From positions 49,529-113,528 of the forward strand of contig JAUMYT010000001.1 in assembly GCA_030528525.1 (NCBI GenBank): a DNA stretch of 64,000 bases. Reading direction: 5' to 3'. The first letter of the stretch is position 1. Every line of letters begins with the position of its first letter. Shown here piece after piece: positions 38,058-47,676 of the stretch. This DNA comes from Pasteurellaceae bacterium. GTDB taxonomy: Bacteria; Pseudomonadota; Gammaproteobacteria; Enterobacterales; Pasteurellaceae. The notes under the pieces are model-generated. The model worked only from the letters and a program-made list of their open reading frames with translations. It was not told the DNA's origin and ran no database searches. A program made the position numbers and the translations under genes.

Positions 38058-39026
38058 ATGGATAAAAATTACTACCGTGGGCGATTTTCCGTTGCCCCAA
38101 TGCTTGATTGGACAACTCGCCACTGCCGCTATTTTCACCGCCAATTTACTCGCCACAGCTTGCTGTACAGCGAAATGATCACCGCCCCTGCGATTTTACA
38201 CGCGAAATATGATTTGCTAGCATACGATCCTGCTGAGAATCCTGTGGCATTGCAGCTAGGTGGAAGCGATCCGAAGCAGCTTGCCGACTGTGCCAAACGG
38301 GTGGAAGAACGAGGCTATGCGGAGATCAATTTGAACGTCGGCTGCCCGTCTGATCGAGTACAAAATGGAATGTTCGGAGCGTGTCTAATGGGCAAAGCCA
38401 ATTTGGTTGCTGAATGTGTGGACGCAATGCAACAGCAGGTGCAAATTCCCGTGACAGTCAAACACCGTATAGGGATTGACGACCTTGATAGCTATGAATT
38501 TCTGTGCGATTTCATCGAAAAAATCCAGCCATTTTGCAATGATTTTATCGTCCACGCTCGCAAAGCGTGGCTCTCGGGTTTAAGTCCAAAAGAGAATCGT
38601 GAAATTCCGCCACTTGATTATGAACGAGTTTACCAACTAAAACGAGATTTTCCGCATCTGAACATCAGCATTAACGGCGGCATTAAAACTCTTGAAGACA
38701 TTCAGCACCATTTGCAATTTGTCGATGGCGTAATGGTCGGGCGAGAAGCCTATCAAAATCCGTCTTTGCTCGGGCAGATCGACCAAGCCTTGTTCGACCC
38801 AACCGCTCCAGTCATCAGCCCAAAACAGGCGGTGGAAAAAATGTTCCCGTACGTTGAGCAACAACTGAGCCAAGGGGTATATCTCAACCACATTGTCCGC
38901 CATATGCTTGGGGCATTTCAAAACTGCAAAGGGGCAAGACAGTGGCGTCGCCATTTAAGCGAAAACGCCTGCAAACAGGGGGCAGGCGTAGAAGTGTTGG
39001 AACAGGCGTTAGCCTTTTTAGAATAA
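38058..39026 (+). CDS. dusA: tRNA-dihydrouridine(20/20a) synthase
   Basis: An FMN-dependent reductase making dihydrouridine at positions 20 and 20a of tRNA; cytoplasmic, 322 residues. [38 protein letters not shown] with the catalytic Cys near residue 100, and [20 protein letters not shown] closely match E. coli DusA, more than DusB or DusC. The 3' end overlaps the convergent fbpC gene by 9 bp. Confidence 0.95.
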   Translation: MDKNYYRGRFSVAPMLDWTTRHCRYFHRQFTRHSLLYSEMITAPAILHAKYDLLAYDPAENPVALQLGGSDPKQLADCAKRVEERGYAEINLNVGCPSDRVQNGMFGACLMGKANLVAECVDAMQQQVQIPVTVKHRIGIDDLDSYEFLCDFIEKIQPFCNDFIVHARKAWLSGLSPKENREIPPLDYERVYQLKRDFPHLNISINGGIKTLEDIQHHLQFVDGVMVGREAYQNPSLLGQIDQALFDPTAPVISPKQAVEKMFPYVEQQLSQGVYLNHIVRHMLGAFQNCKGARQWRRHLSENACKQGAGVEVLEQALAFLE

Positions 39027-40025
39027 CACCAACTCCCGACATTGGAAGCCCACAGACACAGGGCTTTCCAAAGCGAGATCGCCAATAAAATAGGCGACCA
39101 ATTCCGTTTCGTTGATCGCAATTTTGTAGCGGTGGAATTGCCCTAGGAACAGTTTTTCCACCACCCTACCTTTGCCATTTTCATCAGGTTTGATCACCAA
39201 CTGTTCAGGGCGGAGCAACCATTGATACTGCCCTTTCGGGTATGGCATTTCGGGGAATTGGTAACTGCCAATCGCACTTTTTAGCCAGTGATTGGACTGC
39301 ACTTCGCACTTCAAATAATTCGTGCCACCAAGAAAATTCGCCACAAATTGATTAACTGGCGAATGATACAGCTCCACCGGCGAGCCAAATTGGACGATTT
39401 TGCCTTGATCCATCACCGCAATTTTATCGGCAAAGGCAAAAGCTTCTTCTTTGCTGTGGGTGACGAAAATCGCAGGTACGTTTTGGCTTTTGAGAATTTG
39501 TTTGATCTCTTGGATCATTTCGTAGCGAGTTTGGCTATCAATATTTGAGAATGGCTCATCAAGCAGTAACAAATTTGGATTGCACGCCAAGGCTCGAGCA
39601 ATGGCGACACGCTGTTGCTGACCGCCTGATAATTCGTGGGGAAAGCGTTTTTCTAAACCCGAAAGTTTCACCACTGCCAGCATTTTTTCACAGATCTGTT
39701 TTTGCTCAGCAAGCGGTAATTTATTCAAGCCAAATCGCACATTTTCTTCCACACTCAAATGGGGAAACAGGGCGTAATCTTGGAAGATCAAGCCAATTTG
39801 GCGATCTTCCACCGCTTTTTGATGCAGATCTTTCCCTGCCACGGTAATCGAGCCTTGATCAACGGGTAATAATCCTGCAATGGCTTTGAGCAAGGTGGTT
39901 TTGCCACAGCCACTTGCCCCAAGCAAGCAGACAATCTCATTTTCGCCGACCGTGAGATCTAAATGATGCAGGACGGTCGTTTGGTCGAATTTAATACTAA
40001 GTTGTTGAATTTCAAGTAGTTTCAT
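39018..40025 (-). CDS. fbpC: ferric iron ABC transporter ATP-binding protein
   Basis: ATPase of the FbpABC (AfuABC/HitABC) ferric-iron importer, 335 residues. Walker [19 protein letters not shown] lies near residue 35, the signature [19 protein letters not shown] near 135 and Walker [13 protein letters not shown] near 155. The C-terminal third is a regulatory TOBE-like domain. The gap to fbpB is one base. Substrate assignment rests on the fbpA gene upstream. Confidence 0.93.
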   Translation of the reverse strand: MKLLEIQQLSIKFDQTTVLHHLDLTVGENEIVCLLGASGCGKTTLLKAIAGLLPVDQGSITVAGKDLHQKAVEDRQIGLIFQDYALFPHLSVEENVRFGLNKLPLAEQKQICEKMLAVVKLSGLEKRFPHELSGGQQQRVAIARALACNPNLLLLDEPFSNIDSQTRYEMIQEIKQILKSQNVPAIFVTHSKEEAFAFADKIAVMDQGKIVQFGSPVELYHSPVNQFVANFLGGTNYLKCEVQSNHWLKSAIGSYQFPEMPYPKGQYQWLLRPEQLVIKPDENGKGRVVEKLFLGQFHRYKIAINETELVAYFIGDLALESPVSVGFQCRELVLF

Positions 40026-40026
40026 T

Positions 40027-41679
40027 TTAACGTTGTTTTTCTGATTGTGCGATTAACGAGCGAGTAAGCCAAATCACGGGGATCAATCCAACCAATACCA
40101 ACACAATGGCAGGCAAGGCGGCTCGTTCTAATTGTTCATCCGAAGTAAAGGTAAATACGTGGGTGGCAAGGGTGTCGAAATTGAACGGACGCAATAACAG
40201 CGAAGCGTTCAGCTCTTTCATACTCTCAATAAACACCATTAGCCCTGCGGTAATCATTCCTTTTGAAATCAAGGGGATATGAATTTTGCGTAACATTCCA
40301 AAACCGCTTTTGCCCATTGTTTGGCTTGCCATATCTAGCGATGGCGGCACACGCCCCAAACAGGCATCAAGACTGCCAATCGCCATTGCCAAGAAGCGAA
40401 TGGTGTATGCCAATACCAAGGCGAAAAGTGAGCCAGAGAAAATCAGCCCGACTGGCGATAATTCCAAAGATTTCAGCAAGGCGTGCAAACGGTGATCGGC
40501 AAAAGTAAGTGGCGAGAGCAAACCGATAGCTAATACCGTACCAGGGATTGCATAGCCGAGCGATGATACTTGTAACGCCAAGCGAGTGGATTTTTGCCAA
40601 AAAGGTTGTTGTTGCGACAAGCGGTACGCAAAATGCAGTAATAATGCCACCGCCACGGTAACGACAGACGCAATAATCGACACTTTCAAACTATTGACCG
40701 CATATTGCACAAAATCTAAATTCCACGACTGTTCAAAATAGTCGTATGCCCAATAGAGCAACCGCCCAAGCGGAATGAAAAATGCCAACGCCAACAAGCC
40801 CCAACACCAAAGCTGGGCTAACACCAATTTCCAGCCTTTCAACGCTTTAAAAGACGTTTTTTTCTCATAACCACGCTGATAATTTTTCTGTTTGCGGCGG
40901 CTGTACTGCTCCAAGCTGATAAACAGGAAAATAAACAGTAACATCACAATCGAAATGCGACTTGCCGTACCGAGATCGTGAAAGCCGAGCCACGAGTCGT
41001 AAATCGCCGTGGTCAGCGTTGGCACCGCAAAATAGGACACCGTGCCGAAATCGCCCAAAGTTTCCATTGCAATCAATGCTATACCGACTGCAATCGCAGG
41101 GCGAATCATCGGCAAGGTCACACGGCGGAACAACTGAAAACGGCTCGCCCCCAACATTTTGGCACTGTGATTGAGATTTTCCGATTGTTCCAACAACGCC
41201 ACTCGTACCAATAAAAACAGATACGGATACAGCACCAACGCTAAGACAAAACAGGCTCCGTACAAAGTACGAATTTTCGGGAACCAGTAATCGTGCGGGG
41301 TTTGCCAGCCGAAAAGGTGGCGGAGCATTTCTTGAAAACTGCCCGAATAGTCAAGCAAATCGGTGTAGAGATAGGCGATGAGATAGGCAGGCATTGCCAA
41401 CGGCAAGCAGAGCAACCATTGTAGCGTTTTCTGCCCGAAAAAGCGGTAATTCGCAACAATCCACGCCGAAGGCAAGGCAAAAAAGAGCGATAACGCCACC
41501 GTGCCAACCACGAGCAAAATCGAGTTGATCACATAAGTGCCGAGCATTGTTTCCCACAAATGCACCAAATTTGCCATTTCGCCGCCAAAGGCGTGATAGC
41601 CAATCGCAAGCAAGGGCAATAAAATCAACACAGTGGCAAAAATCGCAGCGATTTGCCAAGAAAAATGGCGGCTTTTCAT
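40027..41679 (-). CDS. fbpB: ferric iron ABC transporter permease
   Basis: A 550-residue fused permease with two repeats of the six-helix transport domain, typical of FbpB. The EAA loops that contact the ATPase appear as SAKMLGASRFQLFRRVTLP in the first half and MASQTMGKSGFGMLRKIHIP in the second. Inner membrane. It sits between fbpA and fbpC in the same direction. The 120-bp gap from fbpA contains one copy of the 35-bp motif. Confidence 0.94.
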   Translation of the reverse strand: MKSRHFSWQIAAIFATVLILLPLLAIGYHAFGGEMANLVHLWETMLGTYVINSILLVVGTVALSLFFALPSAWIVANYRFFGQKTLQWLLCLPLAMPAYLIAYLYTDLLDYSGSFQEMLRHLFGWQTPHDYWFPKIRTLYGACFVLALVLYPYLFLLVRVALLEQSENLNHSAKMLGASRFQLFRRVTLPMIRPAIAVGIALIAMETLGDFGTVSYFAVPTLTTAIYDSWLGFHDLGTASRISIVMLLFIFLFISLEQYSRRKQKNYQRGYEKKTSFKALKGWKLVLAQLWCWGLLALAFFIPLGRLLYWAYDYFEQSWNLDFVQYAVNSLKVSIIASVVTVAVALLLHFAYRLSQQQPFWQKSTRLALQVSSLGYAIPGTVLAIGLLSPLTFADHRLHALLKSLELSPVGLIFSGSLFALVLAYTIRFLAMAIGSLDACLGRVPPSLDMASQTMGKSGFGMLRKIHIPLISKGMITAGLMVFIESMKELNASLLLRPFNFDTLATHVFTFTSDEQLERAALPAIVLVLVGLIPVIWLTRSLIAQSEKQR

Positions 41680-41743
41680 TCAATTATTTCAATTATTCTA
41701 AAAACGCAACAGGACGCCCGAAAGCGTCCACATAAAAAGATTT

Positions 41744-41778
41744 GCAAGGGGGCAGATCTTAGGCAAAAAGTGCAAAAC
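41744..41778 (+). repeat. 35-bp CAAGGGGG/GCAAAA motif between fbpA and fbpB
   Basis: GCAAGGGGGC, AGATCTTAGG, CAAAAAGTGCAAAAC: a full copy, opposite in direction to the fbp operon. Confidence 0.85.
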
Positions 41779-41799
41779 TGCCCCAAGGCTCAATCTAGA

Positions 41800-42828
41800 T
41801 TATTTTTTCTCTGCGAAATCGTCAAATTTCACTTCATCAACCAATTTCAAGGCTTTTTCGTAGTTTTTCGCAATGTCTTGAAGTTTGATCGCATCGACAG
41901 AGTATGAACCCCAACCTTTCACTAATTTAGACGGCTCAACCCCTGCTTTTACTGGGTATTCGTGGTTCAATTCCGCATAAAGAGCCTGGGCTTTGTCGCC
42001 ACTTAAGTATTCAATCAATTTCACGGCATTTGCTTTGTTTGGTGCGTGTTTTGCAACTGCCACACCACTGATGTTAAAGTGGGTGCCGTGTGCCCCTGCT
42101 GGGAAGTTGATCACCGCCGCTTCTGCCCACGCTCTTTGTTTTTCATCATCTAACATTTTGCCGTAGTAGTAGCTGTTACCTAATGCGTAATCACAGATGC
42201 CTTCTTTGATCGCTTTCACTTGGTCACGGTCGCCACCTTGTGGTTTTTGTGCCAAATTCGCTTTTAAGCCTTCTAAGAATTTTTTGGTATTCGCTTCGCC
42301 GTAGTGTTCGATCATCGCCGCAAATAATGACACGTTGTAGGCATTTTTGCCTGAACGTACGCACACTTTGCCTTTGTATTCAGGTTTAGCTAAATCTAAG
42401 TAGTCAAAACCTTCTGGTAATTTACCCACACGATCTTTTGAAGAGTAGATCACACGGGCACGCTTGGTTAAACCGAACCACTCACCATTTGAATCACGGA
42501 ATTGGGCAGGAATGTTTTTCTCAAGCACTTTTGAGTCCACTTTTTGAGCCAAACCTGCGTTAACAATTTGCATTACACGGCTGATGTCAACGGTTAATAG
42601 CACGTCTGCAGGGCTTAATTCACCTTCTTTTTGCACACGTTCAAATAAACCTTTGTCCGCAAAAATCGTGTTTACTTTAATTCCCGTGTCTTTTTCAAAG
42701 TTTTTGAGCATTGGCTCAATTAAATACACTTGGCGGTAAGAGTACACGTTCACTTCATTTGCAGCGAAAGCGGAAGTTGAAACCACAGCAGAAAGTGCTA
42801 AGGCAAGTGTGGAGAGTGATTTTTTCAT
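41800..42828 (-). CDS. fbpA: ferric iron-binding periplasmic protein
   Basis: The periplasmic iron carrier of FbpABC, 342 residues. The start at 42828 (MKKSLSTLALALSAVVSTSAFA) gives a signal peptide cleaved before ANEVNVYSYR; an ATG 102 bases upstream is in frame but has no signal sequence. The adjacent tyrosines in LGNSYYYGKM correspond to the iron-ligand pair of bacterial transferrins, and VYSYRQVYLI provides a further Tyr. It lies behind a promoter with a Fur-like site. Confidence 0.95.
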   Translation of the reverse strand: MKKSLSTLALALSAVVSTSAFAANEVNVYSYRQVYLIEPMLKNFEKDTGIKVNTIFADKGLFERVQKEGELSPADVLLTVDISRVMQIVNAGLAQKVDSKVLEKNIPAQFRDSNGEWFGLTKRARVIYSSKDRVGKLPEGFDYLDLAKPEYKGKVCVRSGKNAYNVSLFAAMIEHYGEANTKKFLEGLKANLAQKPQGGDRDQVKAIKEGICDYALGNSYYYGKMLDDEKQRAWAEAAVINFPAGAHGTHFNISGVAVAKHAPNKANAVKLIEYLSGDKAQALYAELNHEYPVKAGVEPSKLVKGWGSYSVDAIKLQDIAKNYEKALKLVDEVKFDDFAEKK

Positions 42829-42902
42829 ATGACAACCCTTTGGTGTGAACAAACTAAATGTAACCCTAACTCTCATAACATTAGGGCAAATAACGGGCGA
42901 CA

Positions 42903-42930
42903 AGTCTAAAACAAATATCAAGTTTGTCAA
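42903..42930 (-). promoter_or_regulatory. fbpA promoter
   Basis: On the minus strand a perfect TTGACA (42930-42925), a 16-bp spacer and TAGACT (42908-42903). It predicts a start near 42896, about 68 bp before the fbpA start codon. Confidence 0.65.
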
Positions 42931-42950
42931 TTGAGAACTGTTAGCATTTA
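42929..42950 (-). promoter_or_regulatory. candidate Fur box at fbpA promoter
   Basis: On the minus strand TAAATGCTAACAGTTCTC resembles the Fur consensus (AAATGATAATNATTCTC-like) with several mismatches, and it abuts the -35. Iron repression of fbpABC is known in relatives, but the site match here is only moderate. Confidence 0.45.
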
Positions 42951-42958
42951 CAAAAAAG

Positions 42959-42974
42959 TGTGATCTTGATCACA
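42959..42974. promoter_or_regulatory. CRP-binding palindrome between fbpA and rsxA
   Basis: TGTGATCTTGATCACA is an almost perfect CRP site (TGTGA-N6-TCACA). Its centre is about 70 bp upstream of the predicted fbpA start point. It could serve fbpA or rsxA, which are divergent. The rest of the 354-bp gap (42829-43182) holds the fbpA promoter and a short copy of the dispersed motif. Confidence 0.75.
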
Positions 42975-43074
42975 TTTTTCCTCTTTGAATTTTACACAAC
43001 ATCAGGCATTTCTTTTTGCCTTGTAAATTCTGGACAAGTCAAGAATAGAACGCACTTAATCCTCATTTTGTAAA

Positions 43075-43098
43075 ATTTTTGCAAAAATCCCCCCTTGT
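43075..43098 (-). repeat. shortened 35-bp motif upstream of rsxA
   Basis: On the minus strand ACAAGGGGGGAT followed directly by TTTTGCAAAAAT: both ends are kept but the middle is deleted (24 bp). Confidence 0.55.
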
Positions 43099-43182
43099 CG
43101 AGGGTTGTTGGGCAAATATGGTTGTTCAATGCCCCGAAAACACGGATAATACGCCCCATTTTGCGAAAAATGTTGGGATAAG

Positions 43183-43761
43183 ATGGACTATATTTTATTG
43201 ATTATCAGCACCGCCCTGATCAACAACTTCGTGTTGGTCAAATTTTTGGGGCTTTGTCCGTTTATGGGCGTGTCGAAAAAAGTCGAAACGGCAATCGGAA
43301 TGGGCTTGGCAACCACCTTCGTGCTGACGGTGGCATCGCTGTCTGCCTATTTGCTGGAAAAATATATTCTGCAACCCCTTGATGCCCAATTTCTTCGCAC
43401 CTTAGTCTTTATTTTAGTCATCGCCGTGATCGTGCAACTCACCGAGATGATCGTGCATAAAACCAGCCCAACGCTCTATCGCCTGCTTGGGATCTATTTG
43501 CCGTTGATCACCACCAACTGTGCGGTACTCGGTGTGGCGTTGTTGAATGTGAATTTAGCCAATAATTTAGTCCAATCGGTGCTGTACGGATTCGGTGCAG
43601 CCGCAGGCTTTTCGTTGGTGCTGGTGCTGTTTTCTGCCTTGCGTGAACGGCTTGCCGCCGCCGATGTGCCGCAAGCGTTCCAAGGGGCATCAATCGCCTT
43701 GGTAACGGCAGGGCTGATGTCCCTTGCTTTTATGGGCTTTACTGGTTTAGTCAGAAGTTAA
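43183..43761 (+). CDS. rsxA: electron transport complex subunit RsxA/RnfA
   Basis: A 192-residue six-helix membrane subunit of the Rsx/Rnf complex, which moves electrons between NADH and ferredoxin-type carriers or, in E. coli, keeps SoxR reduced. [21 protein letters not shown] near the N-terminus and [20 protein letters not shown] carry the cysteines now known to hold an intramembrane 2Fe-2S cluster with RsxE. Its stop overlaps the rsxB start (TAATG). Confidence 0.96.
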   Translation: MDYILLIISTALINNFVLVKFLGLCPFMGVSKKVETAIGMGLATTFVLTVASLSAYLLEKYILQPLDAQFLRTLVFILVIAVIVQLTEMIVHKTSPTLYRLLGIYLPLITTNCAVLGVALLNVNLANNLVQSVLYGFGAAAGFSLVLVLFSALRERLAAADVPQAFQGASIALVTAGLMSLAFMGFTGLVRS

Positions 43762-44381
43762 TGTTAGATATTCCAATTCTTTACTACATTGTGGGCGTGA
43801 TTGCCTTGATTGCCCTGATTTTCGGGGCAATTTTGGGCTATTCGTCCATCAAACTGAAAGTCGAATCTGATCCGATTGTGGAGCAGATCGATGCCCTATT
43901 GCCCCAAAGCCAATGCGGACAATGTGGCTACCCGGGTTGCAAACCTTACGCTGAAGCCATTGCCAACGGCGATGTGATCACCAAATGCGTCCCGGGTGGG
44001 CAGCCGTTGGTGGTGCAAATTGCCGATTTAATGGGCGTGGACGTGCCACAAATGGACGGCGAAGCCGTGCCTGAAACCAAAGTGGCAATTATTCACGAAG
44101 CGATGTGCATTGGCTGCACCAAATGTATCGCCGCCTGCCCTGTGGATGCGATTATCGGCACCAACAAAGCAATGCACACCGTGATCGCCGATCTCTGCAC
44201 GGGCTGTGAATTGTGCGTTGCCCCTTGCCCAACCGATTGTATTGAAATGATCAAACCGAAACCGACCGCACAGCGTTGGAATTGGCAATTTGACCCGAAT
44301 TTAGTGATCCCTGTGTTAAACACCACGGAAACGCAGAAAAAATTAGTCGTTGGCAGTACGGAAACGGAGAAGAAAAACTGA
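43761..44381 (+). CDS. rsxB: electron transport complex iron-sulfur subunit RsxB/RnfB
   Basis: A 206-residue subunit anchored by one N-terminal helix ([20 protein letters not shown]). A 4Fe-4S cluster motif [16 protein letters not shown] lies near residue 50. Two ferredoxin-type clusters follow, [16 protein letters not shown] near 115 and [16 protein letters not shown] near 145. It transfers electrons between RsxC and the membrane part. It overlaps rsxA and rsxC by single bases, indicating tight coupling. Confidence 0.96.
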   Translation: MLDIPILYYIVGVIALIALIFGAILGYSSIKLKVESDPIVEQIDALLPQSQCGQCGYPGCKPYAEAIANGDVITKCVPGGQPLVVQIADLMGVDVPQMDGEAVPETKVAIIHEAMCIGCTKCIAACPVDAIIGTNKAMHTVIADLCTGCELCVAPCPTDCIEMIKPKPTAQRWNWQFDPNLVIPVLNTTETQKKLVVGSTETEKKN

Positions 44382-46960
44382 TGCAAAACAATGAGTTAAT
44401 TCACCGTATCCGCCAAGATAAGTTGTGGGATTTCCCTGGTGGCATTCATCCGCAAGAGATGAAAAAGCAGTCGAACCAAAAGCCAATTCGCCGTTTGCAT
44501 CTGCCGAAACGCTTTTTTGTGCCTGTGATCCAACACAGCGGCACGGCAGGCGAATTGATCGTCCAAGTCGGCGACAAAGTGCTAAAAGGGCAACCGATCA
44601 CCCGTGGCGACCACTTCCGCCAACTGCCTGTGCATAGCCCGACATCGGGCGACGTGATTGCCATTCAGCCTTACGTCTCTTCCCACCCATCAGGCATTGC
44701 GGAACTGACCGTTGTGATTGAAACGGACGGCAAAGACGAATGGTGCGAACGCCAGCCGATCGACAACTTCTTACAGCTGACAAGCGGTGAGATTGTGCAA
44801 AAAATTTACCAAGCAGGCATTGCAGGCTTGGGCGGAGCGGTGTTCCCCACCGCCAGCAAATTGGAGTTTGCCGACAAACGCTGTCAGCTGTTGATTATCA
44901 ACGGAGCGGAATGCGAGCCGTACATCACTTGCGATGATCGCCTGATGCAAGATTACGCTGCCGAGATGATTGAAGGCATTCGCATTTTACGCTATGTGTT
45001 ACGCCCTGAAGAAGTGGTGTTGGCGATTGAAGACAACAAACCGAAAGCGATTCGGGCAGTGGAAAAAGCTCTGAAAGGCTCGAACGACATTCGCCTGAAA
45101 GTGATCCCAACCAAATATCCGTCTGGGGCGAGTGATCAGCTGGTGCAAATTCTGACAGGCTTAGAAATTCCGCAAGGCAAACGCTCAATTGAAATGGGCA
45201 TCGTGATGCAAAATGTCGGCACGGCATTTGCGATCAAGCGTGCGGTAATGGACGATGAACCGTTGATTGAACGGGTGGTCACGCTCACGGGTGATAAAAT
45301 TCGCAATAAAGGCAACGTCTGGGCAAGGCTTGGCACGCCGATTTTACACCTGCTTGAACAGGTCGATTACCAAGCGGACGAACGTTTCCCTGTGTTTTTG
45401 GGCGGGCCACTGATGGGCTTTATTTTGCCGTCCTTGCATTCGCCAATCACCAAAACCGCAAACTGCATTATCGCCCCCGACCATTTTGAGTACGCACCGC
45501 CACAGCCTGAACGCAGCTGTATCCGCTGTTCCGCCTGCTCGGACGCTTGCCCTGTCAGCCTGCTGCCACAACAGCTCTACTGGTTCGCCCGTGCCGAAGA
45601 TCACGACAAATCGAAAGCATACCATTTAGATGCGTGCATTGAATGTGGTGTTTGTGCCTACGTCTGCCCAAGCTACATTCCGCTGATCCAATATTTCCGC
45701 CAAGAAAAAGCCAAAATTGCCGATGCGGACGAAAAAGCCCAAAAAGCCGAAGAAGCCAAACAGCGTTTTGAAGCTCGTGAAGCACGGCTCAACAAAGAGA
45801 AAGAAGCTCGCACCGCTCGCATTCAACAAGCTGCCGAAAAACGCCGTGAAGAAGTGGCAAACAGCGACGGCGAAGACCCAGTCAAAGCTGCACTCGCTCG
45901 CCTGAAAGCCAAAAAAGCCGAGCAAGCTAATTCTGCCCCCGCTAGCGGGGGAAGTACCGCCGAAGGCGGGGTAGGGGGCAAAGCACCTGCGATTAAAGCC
46001 AACGGCGAACCGGACAACAGCGACTTAATGGCACAACGCCGAGCCAGACGCTTGGCGAAGCAGGCGGAAGCAGAACAAGCGGTGAGTTCTGAACCAAAAT
46101 CTGCGATTAGCCCTCTCCCTGATTCCCGTGACTGCACGTCACGTGAATTTGTCCCTCTCCCGCAAGCGGGCGAGGGTGAAAATATCGATCCTCGCAAAGC
46201 AGCTGTGGCTGCTGCTCTCGCCCGAGCCAAAGCAAAAAAAGCGACTCAACAAGCGGAGCAAGGGGCAACTTCTGACGAAAAATCTGCAAATAATTCTGCC
46301 CCCGCTTGCGGGGGAAGTACCGCCGAAGGCGGGGTAGGGGGCAGTACCGATCCACGTAAAGCGGCTGTTGCCGCTGCTCTCGCTCGTGCCAAAGCGAAAA
46401 AAGCAGCCCAACAAGCGGATCAAGGGGCAACTTCTGACGAAAAATCTGCAAAACCCGAAGTGGCGGAAGCCGACCCACGTAAAGCCGCTGTAGCCGCCGC
46501 TCTCGCCCGAGCCAAAGCGAAAAAAGCGGCTCAACAAGCAGAGCAAGGGGCAACTTCTGACGAAAAATCTGCAAATAATTCTGCCCCCGCTTGCGGGGGA
46601 AGTACCGCCGAAGGCGGGGTAGGGGGCAGTACCGATCCACGTAAAGCGGCGGTTGCTGCCGCTCTCGCTCGTGCTAAAGCCAAAAAAGCGGCTCAACAAG
46701 CGGATCAAGGGGGTGAGAAATTGGCAGAAACTGCAAAACCCGAAGTGGCGGAAACCGATCCAAGAAAAGCCGCCGTAGCCGCAGCACTAGCCCGAGCCAA
46801 AGCCAAAAAAGCGGCTCAACAAGCAGAGCAAGGGGTAACTTCTGACGAAAAATCTGCAAAACCCGAAGTGGCGGAAACCGATCCAAGAAAAGCCGCTGTA
46901 GCCGCCGCAATCGCTCGTGCTAAAGCGAAAAAAGCGGCACAAGCCCAACAACACGAATAG
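44381..46960 (+). CDS. rsxC: electron transport complex subunit RsxC/RnfC with expanded repeat tail
   Basis: The NADH- and FMN-binding peripheral subunit of the Rsx complex, 859 residues. The N-terminal lipoyl-like and SLBB regions and [15 protein letters not shown] (nucleotide binding) are normal. Two 4Fe-4S motifs, [15 protein letters not shown] and [14 protein letters not shown], lie near residues 377 and 416. From about 450 the protein is a charged Ala/Lys helix. From residue 603 it carries six units beginning [20 protein letters not shown], 41 or 54 residues long. The longer units contain the translation of a GC-rich palindromic element. RsxC tails vary widely in gammaproteobacteria, but inserted intergenic-type elements are unusual. 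Confidence 0.95.
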   Translation: MQNNELIHRIRQDKLWDFPGGIHPQEMKKQSNQKPIRRLHLPKRFFVPVIQHSGTAGELIVQVGDKVLKGQPITRGDHFRQLPVHSPTSGDVIAIQPYVSSHPSGIAELTVVIETDGKDEWCERQPIDNFLQLTSGEIVQKIYQAGIAGLGGAVFPTASKLEFADKRCQLLIINGAECEPYITCDDRLMQDYAAEMIEGIRILRYVLRPEEVVLAIEDNKPKAIRAVEKALKGSNDIRLKVIPTKYPSGASDQLVQILTGLEIPQGKRSIEMGIVMQNVGTAFAIKRAVMDDEPLIERVVTLTGDKIRNKGNVWARLGTPILHLLEQVDYQADERFPVFLGGPLMGFILPSLHSPITKTANCIIAPDHFEYAPPQPERSCIRCSACSDACPVSLLPQQLYWFARAEDHDKSKAYHLDACIECGVCAYVCPSYIPLIQYFRQEKAKIADADEKAQKAEEAKQRFEAREARLNKEKEARTARIQQAAEKRREEVANSDGEDPVKAALARLKAKKAEQANSAPASGGSTAEGGVGGKAPAIKANGEPDNSDLMAQRRARRLAKQAEAEQAVSSEPKSAISPLPDSRDCTSREFVPLPQAGEGENIDPRKAAVAAALARAKAKKATQQAEQGATSDEKSANNSAPACGGSTAEGGVGGSTDPRKAAVAAALARAKAKKAAQQADQGATSDEKSAKPEVAEADPRKAAVAAALARAKAKKAAQQAEQGATSDEKSANNSAPACGGSTAEGGVGGSTDPRKAAVAAALARAKAKKAAQQADQGGEKLAETAKPEVAETDPRKAAVAAALARAKAKKAAQQAEQGVTSDEKSAKPEVAETDPRKAAVAAAIARAKAKKAAQAQQHE
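45929..45981 (+). repeat. GC-rich palindromic element in rsxC, copy 1
   Basis: Starts AATTCTGCCCCCGCTAGC and continues GGGGGAAGTACCGCCGAAGG then GGGGTAGGGGGC. It is read in frame as [17 protein letters not shown]. It is closely related to the copies at 46291 and 46576 and to the ends of the element at 51389-51533. Confidence 0.8.
46111..46178 (+). repeat. second type of palindromic element in rsxC
   Basis: CCCTCTCCCTGATTCCCGTG, a short palindrome ACTGCACGTCACGTGAATTT, then CCCTCTCCCGCAAGCGGGCG and AGGG. It looks like an intergenic repeat but is read through in frame ([20 protein letters not shown]). It occurs once in this window. Confidence 0.6.
46291..46343 (+). repeat. GC-rich palindromic element in rsxC, copy 2
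   Basis: AATTCTGCCCCCGCTTGC, GGGGGAAGTACCGCCGAAGG and GGGGTAGGGGGCAG, read as [18 protein letters not shown]. It lies in the first long repeat unit and introduces a cysteine into the tail. Confidence 0.85.
46576..46628 (+). repeat. GC-rich palindromic element in rsxC, copy 3
   Basis: Same sequence as copy 2, in the second long repeat unit. The near-identity of copies 2 and 3 suggests they were duplicated together with the surrounding unit. Confidence 0.85.
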
Positions 46961-46972
46961 CAAGGAAAACCT

Positions 46973-47617
46973 ATGATCAACGCATTTACCGACATTTTCC
47001 CGACATTTCCGTGGTCGTTTTTGTTTATTCAAGATCTTATCGGCACCATTGTATTTGCGATTTCAGGGACGATGGCGGCACGGCAACACAAAATGGATAT
47101 TTTCGGGATGTTTGTGTTGGCGTTCGTGACGGGCGTGGGCGGCGGCACCTTGCGTGATGTGATGATCGGCAGTACGCCTGTGTTTTGGATGAAACAGCCG
47201 ATTTATGTGCTGATGATTACCGTAGCGGTAATCATCACCGCCATTTGCAAGCATCGTTTTGACTCGGCTCGCTGGAAAAATGGTTTGCTGATTTTCGATG
47301 CGATTGGGCTGGGCGTGTTTACCGTGATCGGTGTGCAAAAAGGGATCGATTTCGGTTTACACCCATTGATCTGCGTGGCGTTAGGCGGTATTACAGGCTG
47401 TTTTGGCGGCTTGATCCGTGATATTTTACGCAACGAAGTGCCGATTATTCTGCAACGTGAAGTTTATGTGACAGCAAGCCTTGTCGGCGGCATTATTTTT
47501 ATGTTGTTCCGTGACGCAGGCTTTGAAAGCAACTGGATCGACATCGCCACCGTCAGCACCGTGATTGCGATCCGAATGCTCACGATACGGTTTAATTTGC
47601 ATTTGCCGAAATTGTGA
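46973..47617 (+). CDS. UPF0126/TRIC-type membrane protein, YadS-like
   Basis: A 214-residue inner-membrane protein of the UPF0126 family, related to trimeric intracellular cation channels; some members have been proposed to carry glycine. Two copies of the three-helix domain are visible: DLIGTIVFAISGTMAARQHK with TGVGGGTLRDVMIG, and DAIGLGVFTVIGVQKGI with GGITGCFGGLIRDILRN. The GGG..RD motifs are the family hallmark. It follows rsxC by 12 bp and lies between rsxC and rsxD, where it has no known connection. Confidence 0.9.
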   Translation: MINAFTDIFPTFPWSFLFIQDLIGTIVFAISGTMAARQHKMDIFGMFVLAFVTGVGGGTLRDVMIGSTPVFWMKQPIYVLMITVAVIITAICKHRFDSARWKNGLLIFDAIGLGVFTVIGVQKGIDFGLHPLICVALGGITGCFGGLIRDILRNEVPIILQREVYVTASLVGGIIFMLFRDAGFESNWIDIATVSTVIAIRMLTIRFNLHLPKL

Positions 47618-47652
47618 TTGGCAAAAAGTGAGTGAAAAACAGCCCCCGTTGC
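47618..47652 (-). repeat. variant 35-bp motif after UPF0126 gene
   Basis: On the minus strand GCAACGGGGG, CTGTTTTTCA, CTCACTTTTTGCCAA. The core is CAACGGGGG, and the far end is decayed. Confidence 0.5.
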
Positions 47653-47676
47653 AGTCAAGGAATAAGTTATTGTGAA

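Larger units (their letters stand above)
46187..46957 (+). repeat. tandem repeat array in rsxC (6 units of 123 or 162 bp)
   Basis: Units start at 46187, 46349, 46472, 46634, 46757 and 46880. The spacing is 162, 123, 162, 123 and 123 bp; the last unit is truncated by the stop codon. Each encodes [20 protein letters not shown] and then QQA(E/D)QG; five carry a copy of the 35-bp motif (from 46259, 46421, 46544, 46706 and 46829). The longer units add the GC-rich element where the shorter ones have KPEVAE. All units are whole numbers of codons, so copy-number change keeps the frame. Confidence 0.92.

Noticed and set aside
46107..46708. Long antisense frames opposite the rsxC repeats
   Set aside because: They exist because the repeat units are GC-rich and in-frame on the sense strand. 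Their translation is repetitive Arg/Leu/Phe without any domain.
46187..46957. CRISPR-like regular spacing in rsxC
   Set aside because: The repeats are contiguous coding units of 123 or 162 bp without unique spacers, in frame with rsxC, and no cas genes are nearby.
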